Shown here piece after piece: positions 55,185 to 64,000 of a stretch of DNA of 64,000 bases. The notes beneath the pieces are model-generated. The model saw only the letters and a program-made list of their open reading frames with translations. It was not told the origin of the DNA and did no database searches. Positions within the stretch are counted from its first letter, which is position 1. Each line of letters begins with the position of its first letter. Both the position numbers and the translations under genes were made by a program. The DNA is from Haberlea rhodopensis (lineage: Eukaryota > Streptophyta > Magnoliopsida > Lamiales > Gesneriaceae), in the NCBI GenBank assembly GCA_907163345.1, contig CAJQUN010000950.1:62001-126000 (forward strand), written 5' to 3'.

Positions 55185-56316
55185 TCATCTCTGAATCTCA
55201 CCATCTGTCTTCTGGGCCTTCCTTATATTCTCATAAATGTCCGGCTCTGCCAATAAGGCCGATACCAGTACCGGTGATGTATCCACATCAAAATCATAGC
55301 CCAGATGGCAGTAAGAAGTCATCATAGCCGATAAATACATGGCGTCCTCAGCAGTACTCTTCACCTTCTGAATCAAGGCGTCTGCTGTCAAGTTTGCTTT
55401 TCCCGGATGGTACTCTATCTCACAATCATAGTCCTTGAGTAAATCCATCCATCTCCTCTGTCGCATATTCAACTCCGCCTGAGTAAACAAGTATTTCAGG
55501 CTCTTATGATCTGTATAAATGGTAAACGACGTACCATACAAGTAATGCCTCCAAATCTTCAGGGCAAAGATAATAGCCGCCAACTCCAAGTCATGGACTG
55601 GATATCTAGCCTCATGCGGCTTCAACTGCCTCGATGCATAAGCTACCACATGCTTATCTTGCATCAGCACACAACCCAAGCCCTGCAATGATGCATCAGT
55701 GTACAGAACAAACCTCTTGTTCTCCGTGGGAATCACCAACACAGGCGTCGTCGTCAATCGATGCTTCAATTCTTGGAAGCTTTGCTCAGAAGCCTCAGAC
55801 CAATAGAATGGTATTCCCTTTTGAGTCAACTGAGTCAATGGCTTAGCAATTTTATAAAATCCCTCGACGAAGCGTCGGTAATATCCTGCAAAACCAAGAA
55901 AGCTTCGTATCTCAGGCACAGAAGTGGGTGCATCCCACTCCATCACAACCTCAATCTTCCTGGGATCCATCGATATCCCACTGCTAGATATAACATGCCC
56001 CAGAAACACTACACTGCTCAACCAGAACTCACACTTGCTGAGCTTGGCAAACAACTGATGCTCTCTGAGGGTCTGGAGCACTATCCTCAAGTGTTTCACG
56101 TGCTCTTCCTCACTCCGAGAGTAGATGAGTATGTCGTCAATAAACACTATGATGAACTGGTCAAGATATGGTTGGAACACCCTGTTCATCAAGCTCATAA
56201 AGACAGCCGGGGCGTTCGTCACGCCGAACGGCATAAATAGGAACTCGTAGTGCCCATACCGAGTCCGAAAGGCTGTCTTCTGCACATCCCCCTCCCTGAC
56301 CCTTATCTGATGGTAA
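55185..56316 (-). pseudogene. T1 reverse transcriptase (after the insertion) and RNase H
   Basis: 366 residues: MPFGVTNAPAVFM, catalytic FIDD at 48-51, FLGHVISSSGI, then the RNase H start VLYTDAS (D197), YASRQLKPHEARYPVHDLEL and YTDHKSLKYLF, and the integrase approach. The RT start is on the other side of the solo LTR (58665-58924). The bases 56286-56316 encode the connecting YHQIRVREGDV. Confidence 0.9.
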
Positions 56317-57052
56317 CCTGATGTGATACCCGAGAATTATTAATGTTAATCTTGGTGTGGTAATAATCCTTAATGGATTTTAATTGTGGCAATTGTGTAT
56401 TAATTGTGGTTTTGGGACTCCCGGGGATTTTAAATCCTGTTTTAGGAGTCGTTGGATCCAAGGGATGAGATTGCATTCTCATCGTGGTGATAACCTTGGA
56501 ATTTGGTCTTTGGTGGGATTTGGGGTCCGGAGTACTTGTACTGGGGCTGGTAATGGGAATTGAGGTTGGAGAGATGATTTTTGAAAACATCTGATATTTA
56601 ATGAATCATGATGTATTTGTGGAAGGGTTGGTATTTTTGAGTTTTGGTACTATATACCAAGTGGATTCGGTATTCCGTCATTTGGCACGGAACCCTTCCA
56701 TCTCTTCTCTCTCTCTACGCCTAACCCTTCCTCCCCCATTCCCCCTCTTCTCCCTTGATGGGAAAAATCGATGGTAGCTTGGCTCGGAAGCCGGATTTCT
56801 CGGAGATAATAAGTTATTGATCTTCCACTCGTTCTTATCTTCGATTTGATAGTAGTATGGGGGGTTTTGGTTGTGTATTTTGTTTGGTTTGGAAATTGGG
56901 GGATTTTGATAAAAAATTCAAAGTTGAGTTTTTAGTATTTTTATTGGCTTTAAATGGAGTATTGGTGGTGATATAAGTGTATGGGGTGTTGGTTTTGAGT
57001 TTGGGTGTGAAAAACCCCATTAAAGCTCGAGTTTTTCGAAATATTGCAGGTA

Positions 57053-57272
57053 CCGATCGATCGCGGATGGGCCCCGATCGATCGCGACATAAATCTGGAA
57101 AATGGGTGACGATGAACAGTACCCGCGATCGATCGCGAGATATCACCGATCGATTGCGAGGAACCAGAAACTTTTGGCGATCGATTGGCATATGCGGCGA
57201 TCGATCGCGGATGTTTTATGTTTCGGACAGTGGGTTATGGCGATCGATCGCGCCTGATGGGCGATCGATCGC
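57053..57272. promoter_or_regulatory. GATCGATC dyad cluster (8 sites, family C solo LTR)
   Basis: Eight sites; two are decayed (GATCGATTG). Most are GCGATCGATCGC. Confidence 0.85.
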
Positions 57273-57819
57273 GGCCCTGTTTGACTTGGTTTTTGTTGAA
57301 TTTTTGAAAATGTCGGGATTTTGGAATCGTGGTTTAAAGGGCCCGTTTCCGGGGCAATGTCTACATTCCAATGGGAATTCTATACTTTTAAAATGGGTTG
57401 GTTGGAGCCAAAATTTAATTAAACGGAATTCTCGGTTGAGTTTTTGGCTATCTCTTAAACATATAAAATGGAATATTTTGGGTATTATGCATGCTTAGCC
57501 GGGGGCTTTTATTATGGTAAATCGTCATGGATTGACGATAAGTTTTGGAGGTTGTAAACTTGTTTGGGCACGTGTTTGCATGCTTATATTTGATTGGGAG
57601 TTATTTGCGTGTTAGCACTTAACTCATCGGGTCGTGGGATTCAGGCAAGGTTGGACTCGAACTATGGAATCATAAGGTACGTATGACGTACGAGCATATC
57701 TTTAATATATTATTGCAATTGTGGTGCATGATATAATATAATTGTGTTGAATGGAAGGATAACGGAAATGGAATACAGTTACATAAAATTGGTCGATAAT
57801 ATGAATTGTACGGTGCCGC

Positions 57820-57900
57820 TATGGAGCGAGCGATATTTTGGATGTTGTCGCCATGGAGCGAACATCAGTTATGAATGCCGCTGCTATTGAGCAAGCGAGG
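57820..57900 (+). repeat. CGCT/AGCG stem-loops in family C solo LTR
   Basis: CCGCTATGGAGCGAGCG, TCGCCATGGAGCGA and CCGCTGCTATTGAGCAAGCG are in the same place as the array at 30205. Confidence 0.55.
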
Positions 57901-58664
57901 AAATGGAACCATTGGTTAGATATCTAGAATATCTGTAATGACTGGATAATGAAATAGTGTTATCGATATTGGAATTTGGAAAGGATTAGTTAATCAATGT
58001 AATGATTAACTGCTATTAGGGATTTGATGATTTTGGTTATTTTGAGAACAGGGATTGTACAGGGGATTCCCGGATGAGGATGATGCCACCCAGGGAGTAT
58101 CTTTTATATTTCATGGCATTTACATTTTTGTAAATTATGAATTATGTTATGGTAATATTGGTTTGGTGATATTGGTATGCTCACCCCGTGTGGGGGCTGT
58201 CTCTATTGGGACAGGTGAACAGGGTCGTGGTTGGATTTGGAGTTGAACTCGAGCTGTGGATTGGAGGCACTTCCAGGATCGAGGTACCAGAGCTGGGAGT
58301 ATGGTATTTTATACATTACGTACACGTACGTTTATTTGGTGCTCGCTTGTGAGCAGTGTATATGTGTACATGGGTTGTATAAAAGGCAAATGTCTTTCTC
58401 TTTTCATTTATTTGTGGTATGCAATTAATTGTGAATTGCTAGATGAATTGAGAATGTAATTAGTGTATTTCAAGGGTACATGATATGTTAAATGGTTTAG
58501 TTGGGAAAACTGGAAATGACATGGAATGAAATAAACGGAGAAATTTTATTACTGGTATATAATGCTAAGTTAGCATATGGTCATTTCCCAACATAGATGG
58601 TTACATGTACATGATTATGTGACTAATGCACTAATTACGGGTTAAGGGCACGGGGGTCCTTACA

Positions 58665-58924
58665 CCTGATCTCAAGTCAATCTTGTTGTACAGCTTAGTA
58701 CCCTGCAACTGATCAAATAAATCGTCAATCCTTGGGAGAGGATACTTATTCTTCACCGTGGCCTTATTCAGTTGCCGGTAATCAATGCACAAAAGCATCG
58801 AACCATCCTTCTTCTTTACAAAAAGAACCGGTGCTCCCCAAGGCGATACATTAGGGCGTATATATCCTTTGTCAAGGAGTTCCTGTAACTTCTCATTTAA
58901 TTCCCTTAACTCCGCCGGTGCCAT
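58665..58924 (-). pseudogene. T1 reverse transcriptase, fingers
   Basis: The minus strand reads MAPAELRELNEKLQELLDKG, YIRPNVSPWGAPVLFVKKKD, CIDYRQLNKATVKNKYPLPR and LYNKIDLRSG, then breaks at the solo LTR. Continuation is at 56316. Confidence 0.92.
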
Positions 58925-59787
58925 TCTGTAAGGGGCACGTGAAATAGCCGACGTCCCCGGTAATAACTCAATCCCAAATTCGACCTCTCTAGTCGGTGGG
59001 AATCCTGGAATTTCCTCCGGAACACATCAGCAAACTCTGCTACCACCGGTACATCCTCAACCCTCAACTCTTTATTCTTTTTCATCGTGTCCACGTCATA
59101 GATAAGATAGCCCCTGTATCCACGTTCCAATAATTGGGACATCTTGATCGCTGATGTCAATGGAATCTTCGCACGAGAACCGTTCCCATAGAAAGTCCAT
59201 TGAATCCCCATATCGGATCTGAACCGAACTGTCCTCTGCCGACAATCCACTACTGCCTGATATCTGTTTAGTATGTCGATGCCCACAATGCAATCGAAGT
59301 CTGACATACCCAACACAATCAAATCTGTCTTCAACTCATTGCCCTCAAAATAAATGAGGCAGTCCGTAAGAAACTGATCAGCAACAACATTTCTTCCGGT
59401 GGGTTTCGAGACCAAAAGAGACATGGGTAACGGAGACGTGCACATATGATGTCTCTCCACAAAGTCCGCAGACACAAAGGAGTGCGAAGCACCTGTGTCT
59501 ATCAAAATAAAGGCGGAATATGTAAATAAAAGGCACGTACCAGCTATCACCTCCTCTGGAGCTGCATCGGCCTGCTCCCTAGTCAGTGCATAAACCTGTC
59601 CCTGAGGTGGCCCCATCACCTGTCCTCCCATCTGGCAAGGCACCGTCGGTTGCCTCTGCTGCACTGTCCCGCTAGAAAACCTTCCTCTACCTTTCCTGAG
59701 GTCCATCTGTCCTTCACGGTTGGGACAACGCCGAGCAATGTGGCCCGGCTTGCCACATCTATAGCACGCAGAACAATCATGCATCAA
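58906..59787 (-). pseudogene. T1 Gag zinc knuckle and protease
   Basis: 293 residues. The zinc knuckle CYRCGKPGHIARRC lies at 8-21. Then come a Gln-rich linker, the aspartic protease motif LIDTGASHSFVS, and GIDILNRYQAVVDCR. The overlap with the RT frame (58906-58924) shows a frameshift at the protease-RT border. Confidence 0.9.
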
Positions 59788-60029
59788 ATGCGGCCCACCG
59801 TAGAAGTGACACTTAACTTCTCCAACTCTACTTGCTTGAGTTGGTCCTCCAAAGGTGGATGCACCACCCTCCGATCTCCTTGCTTCCGGCTATCCGGCCG
59901 CTTCCCACTAAACCGGGAAGAAAATGAAGTCCCACGTGACTTAAAAGATCCTCCCCGAGGCTTCAGATTATCAGAATAAGATCTTTGCGATGGAACTTGT
60001 GGGGGTACGGCATCAGGATAAGCAACCAC
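59784..60029 (-). pseudogene. T1 Gag C-terminal basic part
   Basis: Ser/Arg/Gly-rich (SFKSRGTSFSSRFSGKR), the usual linker before the zinc knuckle. It is a frame apart from both neighbours. Confidence 0.75.
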
Positions 60030-60694
60030 TCCTATCTCTGCTAGTTCTGCTCTAGTAAGAGCATCATCAAAGACGTTGGGTTGTTGGTAATAACCCGGTC
60101 AAACGGTTCCGGTCGCAATCCCTTCAAAAAGTGCCTCATTTTAGCATGCCCATTTGTTGCGATATGGGGAACATACATCAATAGTGAAGAATAATGCATG
60201 GCATAGTTTGATACAGTCATGCCCCCTTGCTTCAGGTTAGTGAACTAATCCTCCTTCATATGTCTCGCAGCAGCAGAAAAATACCGGTTCAAAAACCGGG
60301 TCCTGAAGAGAGTCCAATCGATCAACATCCCCAGAGCCCTCAATTCCATCACTGTCATCTTCCACCACATTGAAGACTTTTTTGCTAAATGGAACTCTGC
60401 AAGCCTCAACCATGCTGACCTAGCACAAGGCGCAGACACAAATATCTGTTCCAATCCCTCTAGCCACTCCTCGGCTTCTTCCCCTGTCTCTGTCCCCTCA
60501 AATCTGGGTGGATGGAAGGTCAGAAATTGAGTCAGGCTAAGCTCCCTAGGCAATAACAACTGAGCTACCGGTTCCACGCCCACAGCCGGTGGAGGTAAAG
60601 GATTTGTCTGACCAATGCTTGCATTCACACTTCCTACATCGCCTACCTCCTCATTGAGGTTCCCCAAGTTTATGGCCGCCATGCTGTAACACAA
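60030..60694 (-). pseudogene. T1 Gag domain
   Basis: The frame 60245-60694 starts MCYSMAAINLGN, then FLTFHPPRFEGTETGEEAEE, WLEGLEQIFV, CARSAWLRLAEFHLAKKSSM and FRTRFLNRYFSAAARHMKED: the capsid part. An in-frame stop follows at 60245. The rest (60030-60244) reads on with stops. Confidence 0.88.
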
Positions 60695-60896
60695 GGGTTA
60701 ACAACAATTCCAAAACAATACAAATGCTACACCGTTAGATAATCAGGAATGATAATAAGCATGTTAGTATAACAATTATATACATCAATATGCACTACAT
60801 GCATAAACATGCCCAAATATAAACACCTAGCCAACCATGCTAAGGCTACCCTTCACTCGTTCCCGGGTTCTCTAACCACTGCTCTAATACCACTAA
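60695..60896 (-). other. T1 leader and primer site
   Basis: The minus strand carries TGGTATTAGAGC four bases after the LTR, a one-base variant of the initiator Met primer site, then about 190 bases of leader. Confidence 0.8.
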
Positions 60897-61424
60897 TGTA
60901 AGGACCCTAGTTCCTTAAGTGTTGATTAAAGGCGTAATAGAGCTAACATACATCTATAGAGTATAAAGTTCATGTTGATGCCTTGAGCTGTTAAGATTAC
61001 AGTGCCAAAATAAAATTTCCAAAAGGGATTAATTACATTCTCAACCAATTGAATGTTAATTCTATAGCTTTACACTACTCCTAGAGTAGAGACTATACAA
61101 AAGAATTATGCCTGCTACACCAAAAGCACTCCTCACAAGCTCACCGCATCAACCCGCCTTAGCCCGTCTGCCCAAAAGTACCTACAGGAACAACCCCAAA
61201 ACGATGAGCATGCAACAAACCATATTCACAATAATATGATTGTAATTTATAAATGCATAAATCGTAAATACGAATCACTGCCTGTATTTAATACATTTAA
61301 TGCTCCCTTTTGTTGTCCCTGTACCACAATCATAATCAATAGATTATAATACCAATAATGTATGTCATGACATACATCCATTACATGTATACCAATGGCC
61401 ATTTCCAGTCTTATTATATCAGTG

Positions 61425-62045
61425 GCATAATACCCCTCGCGTTTACATGACAGCGGCATTAATACCACTCACTTCGACATATTAGCGGCATAATATCCCT
61501 CACAATAGTAATATGAAAGCGGAATTATCCTTCGCTTCGACATATTTGTGGCAAATAATCTTCATCGCTATAATATGACAACGGCAAGCATTCTATCATC
61601 GCTTCGACATGAAGGCGGCAAGTATTCTTCATCACTGGAATATAATCTCGACTCACAATCACATGCACCAATGCATCCAATATACACATGCAACCATAAT
61701 GTATATTCAACCCATGTATGCAACCATGATGCATAACCAAGACCATGTTTGCAACCATAATGCATAATTAATTCCATGTGTGCAACCATAATGCATAACC
61801 AATTCAATGCATAAAAATACGTTTTAGCGTTCGATGCCCGTACGTCTCACTTAAAATCATCAAAGGATGACCACGACTCATGGGATGTGCATCCAATAAT
61901 CATAATATGCATCTATCATCAATATGCATAAATTACCATGTATATGCATCCACAATGCAATACCTCATATGGCATAAATCAACATGTATATGCATCCACA
62001 ATGCAATACCACATATATACTCGCATCCACAATGCATAAACAATG
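61425..62045 (-). repeat. Stem-loop arrays in the shared LTR
   Basis: CGCT/AGCG-type units lie at 61425-61625, and ATGCA/TGCAT-type units (ATGCAACCATAATGCAT, then ATGCATCCACAATGCA three times) at 61685-62040. Confidence 0.7.
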
Positions 62046-62250
62046 AGTATATAAAATACATGTTACCGTTGGGTGCCCGTACGTCCACTACGTACCTTTC
62101 CAAAAGTGGAATATGGTAGGACTTCAATTCCTCAGCTGTGTTGCCACCTGGGTTGGTTCTACATATTCACAAACACCAATATTAGAACCCAATAATAGTC
62201 CAATACCAAAAATCCCACAAAATAACCAAAAACACCCTTTTTGGTGTCTC

Positions 62251-62460
62251 GCGATCGATCGCCATCAAGCCCCGATCGATCGCGAGAACACACTGCCTCG
62301 CCCAACAATTTTCAACAATCCGCGATCGATCGCGGAGCTAGCGCCGATCGATCGCAGCCTCGCCGATCGATCGCGCTCATCTCGCGATCGATCGCTGAAG
62401 CCCTCTGCCTCAGCACTGCTGCTCGCGATCGATCGCGAGAAAAACGCCGATCGATCGCCG
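62251..62460. promoter_or_regulatory. GATCGATC dyad cluster (8 sites, shared LTR)
   Basis: Eight intact sites. Spacers between sites 2 and 7 differ strongly from those at 52784-52992, while site order and rough spacing are kept. Confidence 0.88.
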
Positions 62461-63216
62461 AGCTATGGGCATGCGGGGTTTGGGCACTATTCACCCATCT
62501 TCAACCCCAACTCAAACATACCCAAATACTCCAACATTAACCAAACCCAACAACTCAAAACCAACAATAAACATCAACATAAACTCAAATAAACAACATC
62601 CAACCAAAACACTACCAAAATCACAACACCCAACACAAACCCATTTTAAAACCCTTCAAACCAACCCAAACTTAAACAAAACCTTACAAAATTAACAATG
62701 AGGTACCCATACCTCTTGGGGATCTCAAATCACCCAACAATCTCCTCAAAACAAGATTTTGCAAGAACTTCTCTTCACCTTTGGCCTCAAAAACGAAAAT
62801 GTGAAGAGGAGAAGGGTTTGGGTGTTGGAAATGATTTGGTAAAGTAAAAGTGTTGGATGGGGTGGGGTTGGGTATAAAAATGAGTTATTAAATCAAATGC
62901 ATACCAAAATAATCCCATGGTGTATAAAACACCCCAACATGATATTTTTCAAAGCATTTACTCAAAATGCACCATAATATCAATTAACACATGATCTCTA
63001 ATAAATTGCTAACCAAGGCAAATAATCATGCTTCCAATAATATTTACCCAACATGCACCACATGCACCCTAAAATGCAATCCCGGGTCACCCCTATCCAT
63101 ATGACCATGCATTTTCCATAAGGTAAATAAATCCCAAAACATAATCAATTACCACATAAGTAATCATGTAACACAATTAAAGCCAAATAGCAATTAACCA
63201 TTTCGGGGATGTCACA

Positions 63217-63282
63217 ATACTCCCCTACTTATAAGATTTCTTCCTCGAAATCACATGCACTTACCCCAACAGAAACTAAACA
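63217..63282 (-). other. Polypurine tract and hairpin of T2
   Basis: The minus strand has AGTAGGGGAGTAT next to the LTR and GATTTC/GAAATC arms around GAGGAA just before it. Confidence 0.75.
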
Positions 63283-64000
63283 TTAACTCATACCAGAGAA
63301 TAGTTCCGGGTAGTGCTGCACCATATGCTGCTCCGTCTCCCACGTAGCCTCCTCGACACCCCTGCGATCCCACTGAACTTTGATCATCGGTATCACTTTG
63401 TTCCGAAGTCTACGGTCTGCTCTGTCCAGAATTCTAACAGGCCGTTCCACATAAGATACATCTGACTCTAACTGAACTTCGGAAGGCTGTAACACGTGAG
63501 ACGGATCCGGCTCGTACTTTCGCAGCATCGATACATGAAACACATCATGTATCCCAGATAAAGAAGGCGGCAAAGCCAGTCGGTAAGCCAATGTGCCAAT
63601 GCGCTGCAAAATCTCGTACGGTCCCACAAACCTCGGAGACAGTTTCCCGCGCATCCCAAACCGCACAACGCCTCTGAAAGGCGAGATCTTCAAAAAGACC
63701 TTATCTCCCAACTGAAACTCTAACGGTCTCCGCCGTTTATTCGCATAAGCTGCCTGTCTGTCTTGGGCCGCTTTCATTTTCTGCCTTATAGTCTTTATCT
63801 TCTCTTCCATTTCCCGGATCAACTCAGGCCCTCCGACTGATCTACTGTCCAAATCATCCCAACACAAGGGCGATCTACATCTTCTGCCATAAAGAGCTTC
63901 AAACGGAGCCATCTGAATACTTGCCTGGTAGCTATTGTTATACGAAAACTCTACCAAAGGCACTGAATCCTGCCAAGAGGCATCGAACTCCAAAACACAA
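63283..64000 (-). CDS. T2 integrase C-terminal half and chromodomain (partial)
   Basis: 236 residues open to the right edge. It has FNNSYQASIQMAPFEALYGR in slightly variant form, the GDKVFLKISPFRGVVRFG tail, GPYEILQRIGTLAYRLALPP, HDVFHVSMLRKY and a chromodomain-like end WDRRGVEEATWETEQHM. Unlike T1 at 53806-54614 this frame is unbroken, so T2 is better kept. The rest of pol lies beyond the window. Confidence 0.9.
   Translation of the reverse strand, partial: CVLEFDASWQDSVPLVEFSYNNSYQASIQMAPFEALYGRRCRSPLCWDDLDSRSVGGPELIREMEEKIKTIRQKMKAAQDRQAAYANKRRRPLEFQLGDKVFLKISPFRGVVRFGMRGKLSPRFVGPYEILQRIGTLAYRLALPPSLSGIHDVFHVSMLRKYEPDPSHVLQPSEVQLESDVSYVERPVRILDRADRRLRNKVIPMIKVQWDRRGVEEATWETEQHMVQHYPELFSGMS

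Larger units (their letters stand above)
56322..58664 (+). mobile_element. Solo LTR of family C inside T1 reverse transcriptase
   Basis: 2343 bp, TGTGATACCC..GGTCCTTACA, flanked by CCTGA on both sides (56317-56321, 58665-58669). It is in the opposite orientation to T1. It breaks the RT between the RSG and YHQI residues and carries all the shared LTR motifs. Confidence 0.95.
51671..63216 (-). mobile_element. Chromodomain (Tekay/Del-like) Ty3/Gypsy element T1
   Basis: It consists of a 3' LTR (51671-53735), an internal region with gag to integrase-chromodomain on the minus strand, and a 5' LTR (60897-63216) with a TGGTATTAGAGC primer site (60881-60892). Another copy of the internal 3' end (63217-64000) follows the 5' LTR, so the LTR is shared with a second element in tandem. 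A solo LTR lies in the RT (56322-58664). The coding frames are broken. Confidence 0.88.
60897..63216 (-). repeat. Shared LTR between T1 and a second element (T2)
   Basis: 2320 bp, TGTAAGGACC..GGATGTCACA on plus. It is 255 bp longer than the T1 3' LTR, mainly because of an extra block at 61855-62070 containing ATGCATCCACAATGCA units and a second copy of the GCCCGTACGTC motif. Polypurine and integrase sequence of T2 follow on the right, and the T1 leader on the left. Confidence 0.9.

Overview
This window is intergenic DNA from a plant nuclear genome. It is almost wholly built of nested and tandem LTR retrotransposons, with LINE remnants and one small DNA transposon. I see no host protein gene, tRNA or rRNA. 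A dicot is indicated by the mix of Tat-, Athila- and chromodomain-type Gypsy and SIRE-like Copia elements and by the AT-rich flanks. A guess of Lamiales/asterid is only an inference.

Layout. 1-3230: 3' end of a SIRE-like Copia element (unrecognised coiled-coil ORF, polypurine tract, 3' LTR). 3231-5078: two related LTRs head to head. 5079-13735: two decayed LINEs on the minus strand; the first is split by a 4.7-kb non-autonomous Copia array with three LTRs (5780-10506, TSD AGATC). 14187-15201: hAT-like non-autonomous DNA transposon with an 8-bp TSD. 17168-27489: a young, complete Tat-lineage Gypsy element (LTRs look identical, TSD ATATA) with gag-pro-pol, a 21-copy minisatellite and an antisense, apparently spliced gene with its own TATA box. 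28327-50185: an Athila-like element (minus strand, TSD ATGAC) lying in the LTR of an older Gypsy element. It contains a 10.7-kb non-coding LTR element (31661-42393, TSD ATTAT), which in turn contains a solo LTR (37449-39373, TSD AATAT). 51671-64000: a tandem array of chromodomain (Tekay/Del-like) Gypsy elements sharing an LTR, with a solo LTR (56322-58664, TSD CCTGA) inside the reverse transcriptase.

Most unusual signals. (1) The internal region of the non-coding element at 34204-36352 is a chain of about 45 short stem-loops with unrelated stem sequences, roughly one per 45 bases. (2) A related LTR carries ten stem-loops with a constant loop (CATCTTA) and stems that change in compensating pairs. 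(3) Clusters of 6-8 copies of the dyad CGATCGATCG recur in LTRs of several families; among related LTRs the sites persist while the spacers diverge. Together these suggest that DNA or RNA secondary structure or dyad-binding proteins matter to these elements, a feature I do not know to be described.

Functionally, the autonomous Tat, Athila and chromodomain elements encode Gag, protease, reverse transcriptase, RNase H and integrase. The non-coding elements could only have moved with proteins supplied in trans. Most coding regions are broken. Several breaks lie in homopolymer runs, so either mutation or assembly error is possible.
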